Positions 44,765 to 53,385 are shown, numbered from the stretch's first letter. The stretch is DNA of 64,000 bases from Pseudomonadales bacterium (GCA_019090615.1 JAHRVQ010000018.1:53816-117815); one strand, 5' to 3'. Notes: generated by a model from the letters alone, not told the origin. Numbers and translations are program-made.

Positions 44765-45925
44765 TTAAGCTTTTTGCAGGATATGCACCGCACAGACAGA
44801 GCCGGCACCCATCATATGGACTAGCGCATTTTGTGCGCCTTCAACCTGGAATTTACCCTGGTCGCCCCTAAGCTGCCGTGTTGCATCCCACACCTGGGCA
44901 ATACCTGTTGGTCCGCCAGGGTGACCGCGAGCAATCAAGCCGCCATCGGTAGAAAAGGGAATACGGCCGCCGATTGCTGTATCGCCATCGTGTACCAGTC
45001 TGTCACCTTCGCCTTCACCACAAATACCCAGTAGTTCGTAATACATCAGTTCCTCAATAGGAAATGCATCATGTACCTGCACCAGGCTCAGGTCTTCGGG
45101 TCCGATGCCAGCTTCTTCATAAGCAAGTTTCGCGGTGCGTTCTGTGGAAAACGCAGGGCCAACCACAGCGCCCATAAAAATATGCCCTTCAGAATACACT
45201 TCTGACTGTAATTGTGAGGCTGTGACCTTAACCATCGGCCGGCCATTGGCGTTCTTTTTAGCCCACTCTTCTGTTGCGACAATGGCACATGCAGCACCAG
45301 CACCACTGGCACAGGCCATCATGGCGGTATGTGGGTAAGCCACCATCGGTGCTGCGAGTACTTCTTCGACCGTGATTTCATGGTCTGCTCGTCTCTGTGC
45401 CATCGGGTTATGCCGAGCGTGGTTCCAGTTTTTGGCTGCTATTTTGGCAAAAGTCTCAACTGTGGTGCCTGCTTCATGCATCCGTCGCACGGCCCACATG
45501 GCGAAAAAACCTGCTGGAAGTAAGGTGTTCTCAAATGAAGGTAGCCCTTTACGGGTGCCGGGTGCTGGTTTCTTTCTGGCCAGTCCCATGCGTGCCATAT
45601 CGTCAAAACCGAGTGCCATGGCAACATCTGACGCACCACCGGATACTGACCAAACGGCTTCGCGGAACGCTGAAGAGCCGGTCGCTGAAGCGTTCTCGAT
45701 ATGCACCACCGGCACACCGGTGAGTCCCAGGTCTTTGGCATATCCCGTGCCTTCCATCATGCCGCCACCGATATAACCATTATAAAGATAACCAACGTCT
45801 TTAAAATCGATGCCAGCATCCTTTAATGCGTCGGTGCCTGCGGTAAAGTACATATCTCGTACGGGTATATATTCTTTAGTGAACGCATGCATGCCCACGC
45901 CAATAACATAAACGTCGCGATTCAT
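44765..45925 (-). CDS. Thiolase-fold lipid-transfer protein, Ltp2-like aldolase candidate
   Basis: A 386-residue thiolase-superfamily protein of the SCP-x/lipid-transfer branch. In true thiolases the nucleophile is Cys in a NACASGS-like motif; here it reads NASATGS with Ser80 instead. The later LVQVHDAFPIEELMYYE and ARGHPGGPTG motifs are kept. Loss of the Cys, together with a DUF35 gene directly upstream, is the arrangement of Ltp2-type retro-aldolases, which cleave the tertiary beta-hydroxy acyl-CoA in steroid side-chain degradation. Its ribosome site (GGAGG) lies in the last codons of the DUF35 gene, only 3 bp away, so translation is coupled. Confidence 0.88.
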   Translation of the reverse strand: MNRDVYVIGVGMHAFTKEYIPVRDMYFTAGTDALKDAGIDFKDVGYLYNGYIGGGMMEGTGYAKDLGLTGVPVVHIENASATGSSAFREAVWSVSGGASDVAMALGFDDMARMGLARKKPAPGTRKGLPSFENTLLPAGFFAMWAVRRMHEAGTTVETFAKIAAKNWNHARHNPMAQRRADHEITVEEVLAAPMVAYPHTAMMACASGAGAACAIVATEEWAKKNANGRPMVKVTASQLQSEVYSEGHIFMGAVVGPAFSTERTAKLAYEEAGIGPEDLSLVQVHDAFPIEELMYYELLGICGEGEGDRLVHDGDTAIGGRIPFSTDGGLIARGHPGGPTGIAQVWDATRQLRGDQGKFQVEGAQNALVHMMGAGSVCAVHILQKA

Positions 45926-45928
45926 CGG

Positions 45929-46351
45929 CTATGCCTCCTCTATTGCTATAAATTTAAAGCCACAATACTGCGTGCCGTCATCGTCGGTTGCCATTGGGTT
46001 TGGCGCTAGTCGCATTTTCATGCCAATTTTGAAATCTTCCTGCTTACCGTCGATAACAGATTGAATACGAACCCCTTCAGGTAGATCGATTTGGCCGACA
46101 CCAAAACCGCCACTGGCATCTTGCTGTTGGCTACCCATTTTTGGCATTAGAACAAATGACCATGAATACAGTTCGCCTTCGTTTGAAAGTTCTACGGTTT
46201 CCACCGACTGTTCGGTGATTGGGCAGCGTTTACGAATTGGGAAAAAGGTTTTGTCCGCAGCTTTGCTATAGGAGCCCAGTAATCGACAGGCCTGGTCCGG
46301 GTCATCCGGGATGACCATATAACCCTCTTCGAGGGGGATTTGTTTCGTCAT
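45929..46351 (-). CDS. DUF35 / OB-fold protein, partner of the thiolase-like protein
   Basis: A 140-residue member of the DUF35 (Zn-ribbon plus OB-fold) family that pairs with thiolase-like proteins to form aldolase or thiolase complexes. LLGSYSKAADKTFFPIRKRCPIT aligns with the usual LLGSxCxxCGxxFFPxRxxCPxC, so three of the four zinc-ligand Cys are gone and the ribbon is degenerate; the OB-fold (GELYSWSFVLMP ... GVGQIDLPEGVRI ... YCGFKFIAIEE) is intact. It is the first gene of a two-gene operon. Confidence 0.88.
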   Translation of the reverse strand: MTKQIPLEEGYMVIPDDPDQACRLLGSYSKAADKTFFPIRKRCPITEQSVETVELSNEGELYSWSFVLMPKMGSQQQDASGGFGVGQIDLPEGVRIQSVIDGKQEDFKIGMKMRLAPNPMATDDDGTQYCGFKFIAIEEA

Positions 46352-46565
46352 CGAATTTATTCTCTTTTTATGGGATGGATTGTTATTTGGGTAGAATGTT
46401 TGCCTGCAAATCCTGGTGATTAAAAAATATCACGACATATATCGCAAGGCGCAAAAGAATAAACCATATTTTTAATTCGATGGCAATCCGTGTGATTTAT
46501 TGTCTGTGTTATCTTATTCCCGTTGGTCTTGAGAAATGTGCCTGCCGCAGGTATATTGCGGCACC

Positions 46566-47168
46566 ATGAAAATAGGAATTGTCTCAGATATACACGGTAA
46601 TTTGCCGGGCCTTGAAGCTGCGCTTGATAGCATGGGTAGTATTGATCATCTTATCTGCCCGGGTGATGCGTTTGACGAATATAGTTTTTCCAATGAGGTA
46701 GTTGCCCGCTTGCGGGAACTGAAAGCAGATTATGTGCTGGGTAACCACGAAGATATGTTTTTCTCCAGAGCCGGTGAGCGCGCCCGGAGTCATCCTGGGA
46801 TCGACCAGGAGCTAATGCAATGGGCCGCATCACGGCCACATTATCTTAATCTGGAATTTGGCGATAAACGCTTATTATTATTTCATTCCACCCCCTGGGA
46901 ACCTTATGGTGATTATGTGTTTCCCCATATGAAGTCTACCCTGGTTCGATTTGGTGAGAGTGATGCTGATTATATGGTTTACGGCCATACTCATTCGCAA
47001 TTGCTACAGCGCCATAATGGCACCCTGGTCATTAACCCTGGGTCAGCGGGTCATGCGCGTGATGCTTCTAATGGCAGACGGCTTTCTTATTGCCTGCTTG
47101 ATACCGAAACGGATGAAGCGCAAATTGTCGACTATGACGACCCCCGACTGGTCCGAAATACTGGTTAA
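46566..47168 (+). CDS. Metallophosphoesterase family protein (YfcE-like)
   Basis: A 200-residue calcineurin-type phosphoesterase. Motifs in order: SDIHGN, GDAFDEY, LGNHED, LLFHSTPW and GHTHSQ, which supply the two-metal site, and the length matches the YfcE/MJ0936 phosphodiesterases. INPGSAG near the C-terminus is a conserved loop of that group. I start at ATG 46566; a longer frame from 46536 has no support. Divergent from the DUF35 gene and upstream of the dehydrogenase operon on the same strand, but separated from it by 344 bp, so its link to the cluster is unclear. Confidence 0.9.
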   Translation: MKIGIVSDIHGNLPGLEAALDSMGSIDHLICPGDAFDEYSFSNEVVARLRELKADYVLGNHEDMFFSRAGERARSHPGIDQELMQWAASRPHYLNLEFGDKRLLLFHSTPWEPYGDYVFPHMKSTLVRFGESDADYMVYGHTHSQLLQRHNGTLVINPGSAGHARDASNGRRLSYCLLDTETDEAQIVDYDDPRLVRNTG

Positions 47169-47239
47169 CCTGGGTTTTTAGTACAGCCTGTATTAAATTG
47201 ATACCCACAATGTCTAGTTGATAGATATTGCGTTTTGGC

Positions 47240-47267
47240 GTCGAACCTTTCATGTCGAACCTTTCAT
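47240..47267. repeat. Exact 14-bp tandem duplication
   Basis: GTCGAACCTTTCAT occurs twice in tandem. Confidence 0.85.
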
Positions 47268-47401
47268 AGAGAATAGCGTTTCTGCTAACCCCTCGAAAAA
47301 ATTAATGTGAAAAAATGCAATTAATGGTTAAGTCCAGAGACTATCTATGGTATTGATATTGGTCTAGATTGCTAACGACGCTACTTTTATTGGTTATCTT
47401 T

Positions 47402-47478
47402 GCATGTTAGTCGCACATAAGTTGTATATAAGTCGCAAACGAATTGCACATAAATTGCACATAAATTGCACATGGTTT
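47402..47478. repeat. Seven-unit 11-bp periodic array upstream of the dehydrogenase operon
   Basis: Seven consecutive 11-mers: GCATGTTAGTC, GCACATAAGTT, GTATATAAGTC, GCAAACGAATT, GCACATAAATT twice and GCACATGGTTT. It ends 34 bases before the ATG at 47513. The period is close to one helical turn, so every unit presents nearly the same face. Confidence 0.75.
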
Positions 47479-47512
47479 GAAGATGGAATAACTCAGAATA
47501 GGAGCACATTCG

Positions 47513-48688
47513 ATGGATTTTGGTTATAACGAAGCTAACGAGCGATTTCGTCAGGAAATCAAAGATTTTTTGACCGCAAATGTCAGTCGTGAATTTCGCG
47601 CCGAAGTGCGAGAAATGCAAGGTAAGGGCATGGGCCCATTAACCAAAGCATTGATCCTTAAAATAGGTGAAAAAGGCTGGATTGGCATGAGTTGGCCGGA
47701 AGAATATGGTGGCCGTAATGCAGATCGAATTGATCAGTTTATTTTTGAAGAAGAATTAGTTCGAGCGCGGGTACCGCTTAATATTGGTAATTTTATAGAG
47801 CAGGCGCCGGCGATTATGGCGGCCGGGAGCGAAGAACAGAAAAAGTACTTTATACCCCGTCTGGTGCGCGGCGAAGTGACTTTTGCGCTGGGTTATACTG
47901 AGCCCAGTGGCGGCACAGATTTAGCGTCGCTTAGAACCCGTGCCATTGAAGATGGCGACGATTATGTGATCAACGGCCAGAAAACCTTTACCTCGGGTGC
48001 TGAGTCTGCCAGTCATATTTACCTGATGGCGCGTACTGACCAGGATACGCCCAAACATGATGGTATCTCAATCTTTCTGGTGCCTATTGAAACTCCGGGT
48101 ATTACGGTACGGCCCTTGTGGACGCTGGCCGGTGGGCGTACTAATGAAGTCTTTTTTGACGACGTACGAATACCCAAAACGGCCATGTTAGGAGAAAAAA
48201 ACCAGGGTTGGTATATTGGCTCTAAAGCGCTGAACCTGGGGCGTGCAGGCGCTATGCGATACTATACCTATGTCTCGCTGTTCGAAGAGACTTTATATTT
48301 TGCCCGCTCTAACCCGCTTGGGCAGCAGCTGATGGATGATGAAACTGCACGGGATAAAATCGCTGAACTTTATTGTGAAGCGCAGGTGGCCAGACTATTT
48401 ACCTTGCGCAGTTTATCCATGGTGCGGCGGGGCATAAATCCGCCTTATGAAATCTCCTCTGAAAAAGTTTGGGGGCCTGAATTCCTGGTTAAATCCACCG
48501 AAGTAGTGAGTCAAATTTTGGGTCCTTATAACCAGTTATGGGAAGGTTCTGATCTTGCGCCCCATCGCGGCGCTTTTCCCAAACGTTATGTTAGCGCCAT
48601 GGTATCGACTTTTGGTCATGGCAGTACCCAGGTTATGCGTGATGCTATTGCCCGGCGTGGTCTTGGTTTGCCCCGTGGCTCCATTTAA
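47513..48688 (+). CDS. Acyl-CoA dehydrogenase, subunit 1 of a probable heteromer
   Basis: A 391-residue acyl-CoA dehydrogenase. GYTEPSGGTDLASLRTRA and GQKTFTSGAESASHIYLMART are the flavin/substrate motifs; the C-terminal FGHGSTQVMRDAIARRGLGLPRG corresponds to the region with the catalytic Glu in ordinary enzymes (YEGTxQI), but has His in its place. In heterotetrameric steroid/branched-chain dehydrogenases the Glu sits elsewhere in this subunit, so the change fits the pairing with the next gene (36 bp downstream). AGGAG precedes the ATG. Confidence 0.92.
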   Translation: MDFGYNEANERFRQEIKDFLTANVSREFRAEVREMQGKGMGPLTKALILKIGEKGWIGMSWPEEYGGRNADRIDQFIFEEELVRARVPLNIGNFIEQAPAIMAAGSEEQKKYFIPRLVRGEVTFALGYTEPSGGTDLASLRTRAIEDGDDYVINGQKTFTSGAESASHIYLMARTDQDTPKHDGISIFLVPIETPGITVRPLWTLAGGRTNEVFFDDVRIPKTAMLGEKNQGWYIGSKALNLGRAGAMRYYTYVSLFEETLYFARSNPLGQQLMDDETARDKIAELYCEAQVARLFTLRSLSMVRRGINPPYEISSEKVWGPEFLVKSTEVVSQILGPYNQLWEGSDLAPHRGAFPKRYVSAMVSTFGHGSTQVMRDAIARRGLGLPRGSI

Positions 48689-48724
48689 TATAAAAAATAA
48701 TGTTTAAGTTAGCGGAGTGATTTT

Positions 48725-49873
48725 ATGGATACATTACTCAACGAAGATGAACAGCTACTCACTGATCAGGCACGCGCGTTTCTGGCTAAAGAGTCTAGCA
48801 CTGCTCTGGTCCGAGAAGTTGAAGCTGCAAACAAGGATTTTGATCAAGGGCTATGGCAAAAGGTCGCTGCACTTGGCTGGCTGGGCATGACCCTGCCCGA
48901 AGCTTATGGTGGTGTGCCTGCGCCTTTTAGCCATTTGGGGTTATTGTTTGAAGAACTAGGCCGTGGTATTGCGCCTATTCCTATTCATCCGACTATGGTC
49001 GCTGCATTAGCAATACACGCCAACGGATCTGCGCAGCAGGCCGAGGCTATTTTGCCAGCAGTGATAAAAGGCGACAAGATTTTAAGCTGGGCTTATTTTG
49101 AAGCTGGGGGTGATATTGATTTATCCAGTATTAATATGAGCGCAGCGGTGGGTGCGAACAGTATAGTGTTATCGGGCAAAAAATTATTTGTCGATGGTTT
49201 TAAACACGCGGATCAGTGTCTGGTGGTATGCCGTAGTCAGCCGCAGAGCAGCGGTGCCGAGGGTATTTCTCTGGTATTGGTTGATACTGATAGTCAGGGT
49301 TTGAGCAACACTCGGTTGCCTACTATGGCCGGTGATATTCAGGATGAATTACATTTTGATAAGGTCGAAGTGCCGCTTGATAATGTCATAGGTGAATTAC
49401 ATCAGGCGGGTGCTGCGGCAATAGTTATGTTTGAACAGGCAGTTATCCTGAATTGCGCCATGATGGTTGGTGCGTCGCATAAAGCCATTGAAATGACTTT
49501 TGATTATGCTAAAGAGAGAGAGGCGTTTGGCCAGCCGATTGGTTCTTTCCAGGCTATCCAGCATATGTGCGCCAATATGGTGACCTGGGTGGATGGTGCC
49601 ACTATGCTGACCCATGAAGCCTTGTGGAAACTTGCCGAAGGTTTGCCTGCGACCCGTGAGATCTCTGTCGCCAAAGCCTTTTGTAATGAACGCTGCCCGG
49701 CGGCCCTACGCGAAGGTAATCAGATTCATGCAGGTATAGCACAAATCAAGGAATACGACCTGCAACTCTGGTATCGCCGTGCAGCTGCCTGGTCGATGCG
49801 TATGGGAACCTCTATCCAGCACCGCCGCATCGTCGCCCGCGAAATCGGTATCGTGCCAGAGCCCTCAGCGTAA
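48725..49873 (+). CDS. Acyl-CoA dehydrogenase, subunit 2 of a probable heteromer
   Basis: A 382-residue dehydrogenase-like subunit that follows subunit 1 by 36 bp. GMTLPEAYGGVPAP and AKEREAFGQPIGSFQAIQHMCANM are conserved; the usual flavin-binding TxPxxGSD motif of the middle domain is replaced (FEAGGDIDLSS), and IKEYDLQLWYRRA is the C-terminal helix of the second-subunit type. This is the typical alpha2-beta2 pair of steroid or cyclic-ring side-chain oxidation (compare FadE26/FadE27). CGGAG precedes the ATG. The stop codon lies inside the first unit of the repeat array that follows. Confidence 0.91.
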   Translation: MDTLLNEDEQLLTDQARAFLAKESSTALVREVEAANKDFDQGLWQKVAALGWLGMTLPEAYGGVPAPFSHLGLLFEELGRGIAPIPIHPTMVAALAIHANGSAQQAEAILPAVIKGDKILSWAYFEAGGDIDLSSINMSAAVGANSIVLSGKKLFVDGFKHADQCLVVCRSQPQSSGAEGISLVLVDTDSQGLSNTRLPTMAGDIQDELHFDKVEVPLDNVIGELHQAGAAAIVMFEQAVILNCAMMVGASHKAIEMTFDYAKEREAFGQPIGSFQAIQHMCANMVTWVDGATMLTHEALWKLAEGLPATREISVAKAFCNERCPAALREGNQIHAGIAQIKEYDLQLWYRRAAAWSMRMGTSIQHRRIVAREIGIVPEPSA

Positions 49874-50090
49874 TTAAGAGCCCTCAGCGTAATTAAGAGC
49901 CTTCAGCGTAATTAAGAGCCTTCAGCGTAATAAAGAGCCCTCAGCTGCTCTTAATTGAGATAAGGAGCCCTCAGCTGCTCTTAATTAAGGAGCCTTCAGC
50001 GGTTTTTCGAATAGGAGCCCTCAGCTGCTCTTACCATAAACCGCCTTCAGCGGCTCTTACCATAAACCGCCCTCAGCGGATCTTCCAAAC
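49858..50090. repeat. Ten-unit repeat array with small hairpins, seeded in the dehydrogenase 3' end
   Basis: Units of 19 bp (AGAGCCCTCAGCGTAATTA type; starts at 49858, 49877, 49896, 49915) pass into units of about 26-28 bp (starts at 49934, 49962, 49988, 50014, 50040, 50066), all sharing the core CYTCAGC. The first unit includes the last codons and stop of the dehydrogenase. Several later units form hairpins with two stem versions, GAGC...GCTC and CCGC...GCGG, around the same loop, a covariation. Not a CRISPR: there are no unique spacers. Confidence 0.85.
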
Positions 50091-50273
50091 TATTGGGAAT
50101 TAGCCGTTCGAAGACAATAACTGTAGGAAGGGGGGGTATTCGGTGTGATCAAACCTGCACAAAAACCGAATAGCAGGCTTAAATCAGTTTGTTGTGATGT
50201 TTGCCTGCTGTTAGCGCAACCATCACAACAATAAGTCGATTAATCAGCGATGACTAATCGACTTGAACATCAT
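49874..50273. other. Intergenic region: repeat array and hairpins
   Basis: Four hundred bases between the convergent dehydrogenase operon and TonB receptor. Holds the array above and two inverted repeats: TTGTTGTGATG / CATCACAACAA (50189-50231) and AAGTCGATTA / TAATCGACTT (50233-50264). Confidence 0.6.
50233..50264 (-). terminator. Hairpin after the TonB receptor gene
   Basis: Perfect 10-bp arms AAGTCGATTA / TAATCGACTT with a 12-base loop lie 9 bases past the receptor stop on the minus strand. No T run follows, so termination may be partial or Rho-assisted. Confidence 0.5.
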
Positions 50274-53063
50274 TTAAAAGTGACTGGTTAAGGTAATACC
50301 AGACATACGCGGTGGTCCAACAAAGGTACTAAAGCTACCGCCGCTCTGGAACACTGAATTGAAGATGATAGATTCAACTTCTGTATCAGTTAAGTTCCGA
50401 GACCAAAGCTGTAAATCCCAACGGTCATCCTGGGTTCTGATACCAAGTTGCATATTAACAATAGCCTTATCAGATACTTTCTTAGCATCGTCGAGGTCAG
50501 AGCCCGTATTATGCGCTCCCCGATAGCCAATATTCAGATTACCGTAGCCGTAGTAGTTGCCAATGGGTTTTTCAACAAACAATGAAGCACTACCCTGCCA
50601 ATAAGGCGCATGGGTAATCTGCTTGCCTTCTATATCTTCTAGCGCCTGGAAGTCTTCTAGCAAAGTGTAGTTTTGCGCGGTATAGAGGCTTGCTTCTGTT
50701 TCACCTTTTGCGTTTAGATCATCACCATAACGGGCATCAGCATAGGTCATGCCAAAGGATAAGATCACCCCATCAGTAATAAACCAGGTAGTCTCTATTT
50801 CAACACCCTTGGAGATCATTTCATCAGTATTGCTGACTAAGAAGCCAGTACCAGAAAAGGTATTTAGCTGGAAATCCTCAAACTCGCTATAAAACAGTGC
50901 GATATTGGCGATCAGGTCGCCTTCAAAAAATTCACCTTTAAAGCCGAGCTCGAACGCGTCCACAAATTCTGGATCAAAGGCATGGTCATCGTCGAAAAAG
51001 GCGCAATCAATGTCGCTGGATTTGGCGTTTACTACGGTCCCCGTCGCCGAGTCCAGGGTTTGATTGCCGCAAGCAAACTGCGTAAGACCGTTCTCTCGTG
51101 CCACGCCTAAAGCAGCAATTTCAGCCAGGCCCTCTGTGTTTGTATCAAATAATTTTCTGCCTGAGGTGGTAAGAAATCGGGCGTCGCCGCCGGTAGCCAG
51201 GTGGGTAGCAAAGACATCTATTTCAATGGCCTGTTGGTCAAGGTTAAAGCCACCAGCTTTATAGCCCCTGGAAATACTGGCATAGACATTAATTTCATCG
51301 GTCAAAGCATAAGAAGCCTTGATGGTTCCTGTCCATTCCTTTTCAGTATTTTCATCTTCCCAGCTGGCGTTATCGCATAATGCGCCAACAGCAGCTCTGG
51401 CTGTGCAATGGGCCTCGTTAAAGGTGTTATCAAGCACTGCCTGGAGTAGTTCTCTTGTTGTACCATTTAATGGGTCTATTCCATTAATACGTGTGACCGC
51501 TTCTTTTTTCTCGTTGGAATAACGTGCGCCAAAAGTCAGGTCCAGGCGATCAGTTGCATGCCAGACATTATGGGTAAAGATGGACCAGCCTTCTGTATCC
51601 TGACCAAAATCAGCGAAATAGCCGTCCCCTGGCGAGTGGTTTGCTCTGAGTTCGTCATTAACTTCGTATTGGCGTGTGACTGGGTTGTAGCCGCCGATAC
51701 TAGTAGTGCCTTGACCAAAACGGTCGTTGCCGACAGAGCCATTGTTACTTGTTCCAAGGGTTGAATTCGGGTTGCTCTGCAAAAAGCCTGCGGGTAATGA
51801 GAGGGCTTGATCGATTAGCCCGGTTTGCAATCTGGCCAGATATTCGCCGCCCTGACTGGCTAAGCGCAGGTTTTCATTAGTCTTGATGTCTTCGGTATAG
51901 ATATACACACCAGCAAGAAAATCGACCGTATCCGTTGACCAGGTGAACTGGAATTCCTGAGAAAAGTTTTCAAAGCTTTCTTCAGTATTTTGTGGCTCAA
52001 GGATATTGGCAGCAGAAAAATCTACATCCTGACCGCGTTCTACGTCAAACTCACGATAGGCTGTGATCGAAACCATGGTTAAATTATCATTGATATGCCA
52101 GGTGGTTTCATTCTGGATGCCCCACTCTTCAACCCGTTCAAAAGGTTTAAAGTTTAGCCCTACATCAAAATGATCGGTTGATGGTGCTGGTCGGCCTACT
52201 TGCTGTGCAATAAGGTCGGCAACGAGATTACCCGGAATTTCGCCATCCTGCAGAGTACCGCGACTGGTTGAGCTATCGGCCTGCTGGACGGTATTGATCG
52301 CGTCATACCTGGCTGGACAACAATCTTCGTCCTTATCGGTATAGTCAAAAATAAAACGGCTTTCAATCGCGTCAGTAGGTGCCCATAGCAACTGTGCTTT
52401 AAAGCTATATCGGTCGCGACCATTGTAATCATCACTGCTGAAATCATCTTCGTAAAAACCGTCTCGCTCGTTATAACTACCGGCAACTCGGAAGGCCAGA
52501 ACATCATCAATTAATGCTCCGGTAGTGGAACCCTGGACGCGGAAGCTACCATAATCCCCAGCTGAAATAGAAAGCATGCTGGAGCGTTCAAATTCAGGTT
52601 TTTTGGTGATGATATGCAGGGCGCCTGCTGAAGTATTTTTACCAAATAGTGTACCCTGGGGGCCACGCAGGATTTCGATACGTTCGATATCAGTTAGGTC
52701 AGAGAAGGCAAGTCCTGCACGGCTACGATAAACGCCGTCAATGAATGTGCCTACAGCGGCTTCAAGGCCTGGGTTATTACCCGTGGTGCCGACACCGCGA
52801 ATACGGATGGTGCCGCCGTTGGATTCACTATTGGCGCTGTATACTGAGATGCTGGGTGAGACTTCCTGCAGACCATATAAGTCCTGTACCCCGCGAGCTT
52901 CAAGGTCCTCCCCTTTAAATGCACTGATGGCAATGGGTACATCCTGAATTGATTCTGCCCGCTTGGTAGCGGTCACAATCACTTCCTCCATATTCCGCTC
53001 AGCCATGACACCACTTATTGGTAGCGCAGCGAGCAGGGCGATCAATTTTGACGATCGTTTCAT
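50274..53063 (-). CDS. TonB-dependent outer-membrane receptor (large)
   Basis: A 929-residue receptor. Signal peptide LIALLAALPISGVMA, TonB box MEEVIVTATKR, plug domain (RIRGVGTTGNNPGLEAAVGTFIDGVYRSRAG ... IEILRGPQGTLFGKNTSAGA) and a long barrel ending PRMSGITLTSHF. The plug wording is that of the common Sphingomonad/Cellvibrionales receptors for steroids, aromatics and similar compounds. It is only distantly related to the two paralogues at 30871 and 33796. GGGGAA precedes the ATG. Its leader contains a 22-bp hairpin and a set of repeats with palindromic cores. Confidence 0.95.
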   Translation of the reverse strand: MKRSSKLIALLAALPISGVMAERNMEEVIVTATKRAESIQDVPIAISAFKGEDLEARGVQDLYGLQEVSPSISVYSANSESNGGTIRIRGVGTTGNNPGLEAAVGTFIDGVYRSRAGLAFSDLTDIERIEILRGPQGTLFGKNTSAGALHIITKKPEFERSSMLSISAGDYGSFRVQGSTTGALIDDVLAFRVAGSYNERDGFYEDDFSSDDYNGRDRYSFKAQLLWAPTDAIESRFIFDYTDKDEDCCPARYDAINTVQQADSSTSRGTLQDGEIPGNLVADLIAQQVGRPAPSTDHFDVGLNFKPFERVEEWGIQNETTWHINDNLTMVSITAYREFDVERGQDVDFSAANILEPQNTEESFENFSQEFQFTWSTDTVDFLAGVYIYTEDIKTNENLRLASQGGEYLARLQTGLIDQALSLPAGFLQSNPNSTLGTSNNGSVGNDRFGQGTTSIGGYNPVTRQYEVNDELRANHSPGDGYFADFGQDTEGWSIFTHNVWHATDRLDLTFGARYSNEKKEAVTRINGIDPLNGTTRELLQAVLDNTFNEAHCTARAAVGALCDNASWEDENTEKEWTGTIKASYALTDEINVYASISRGYKAGGFNLDQQAIEIDVFATHLATGGDARFLTTSGRKLFDTNTEGLAEIAALGVARENGLTQFACGNQTLDSATGTVVNAKSSDIDCAFFDDDHAFDPEFVDAFELGFKGEFFEGDLIANIALFYSEFEDFQLNTFSGTGFLVSNTDEMISKGVEIETTWFITDGVILSFGMTYADARYGDDLNAKGETEASLYTAQNYTLLEDFQALEDIEGKQITHAPYWQGSASLFVEKPIGNYYGYGNLNIGYRGAHNTGSDLDDAKKVSDKAIVNMQLGIRTQDDRWDLQLWSRNLTDTEVESIIFNSVFQSGGSFSTFVGPPRMSGITLTSHF

Positions 53064-53112
53064 CGTTTTCCCCTATTATGCAAAATTTGTTTTATATCGT
53101 TATATTGTTGTA

Positions 53113-53134
53113 GGTCTAAATTTCGATTTAGACC
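53113..53134 (-). promoter_or_regulatory. 22-bp hairpin/palindrome upstream of a TonB receptor
   Basis: GGTCTAAAT and ATTTAGACC flank the tetraloop TTCG (CGAA on the minus strand). It ends 50 bases before the receptor ATG. Either a dimer operator or an mRNA-leader hairpin. Confidence 0.55.
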
Positions 53135-53155
53135 AGTTTTTATATTTTTATCTAC

Positions 53156-53385
53156 AAACTGTTGCTGGATTAAATGAATCATCCAAGTTTCCCCTAGATA
53201 TTGGTTAATTTTTTCTTACGCGCGAACTCCCATTGGATATATGTATTATCCAAAATACCTGAATTGATGTTTTTTTGATGTGTAAACTATCGCTGGATAA
53301 ATTGAATTATCCAAGTTTCCTGTTAATTAAAGTTATTTTTGATTTTTACAAACTCATCAAACTACCGCTGAATTTACAATCAAAT
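53156..53385. repeat. Four degenerate ~65-bp repeats, three with palindromic cores
   Basis: Units begin AAACTGTTG, GAACTCCCA, AAACTATCG and AAACTACCG at about 53156, 53225, 53284 and 53354. The first three carry cores of the form (T/C)TGGAT-N9 to N11-ATCCAA(G) at 53165-53187, 53233-53253 and 53293-53315. Core spacing is 67 and 61 bp. Likely multiple binding sites for one regulator. Confidence 0.65.

Larger units (their letters stand above)
47169..47512. other. Promoter region with two tandem-repeat elements
   Basis: About 344 bases. GTCGAACCTTTCAT is duplicated at 47240-47267 and an 11-bp periodic array occupies 47402-47478 directly before the dehydrogenase operon. No gene. Confidence 0.55.

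Noticed and set aside
49858..50090. Repeat array considered as CRISPR or as REP/BIME element
   Set aside because: Units are too short and have no spacers, and the first unit is coding. REP elements are dispersed genome-wide, which I cannot test, and the core does not resemble known REP sequences.
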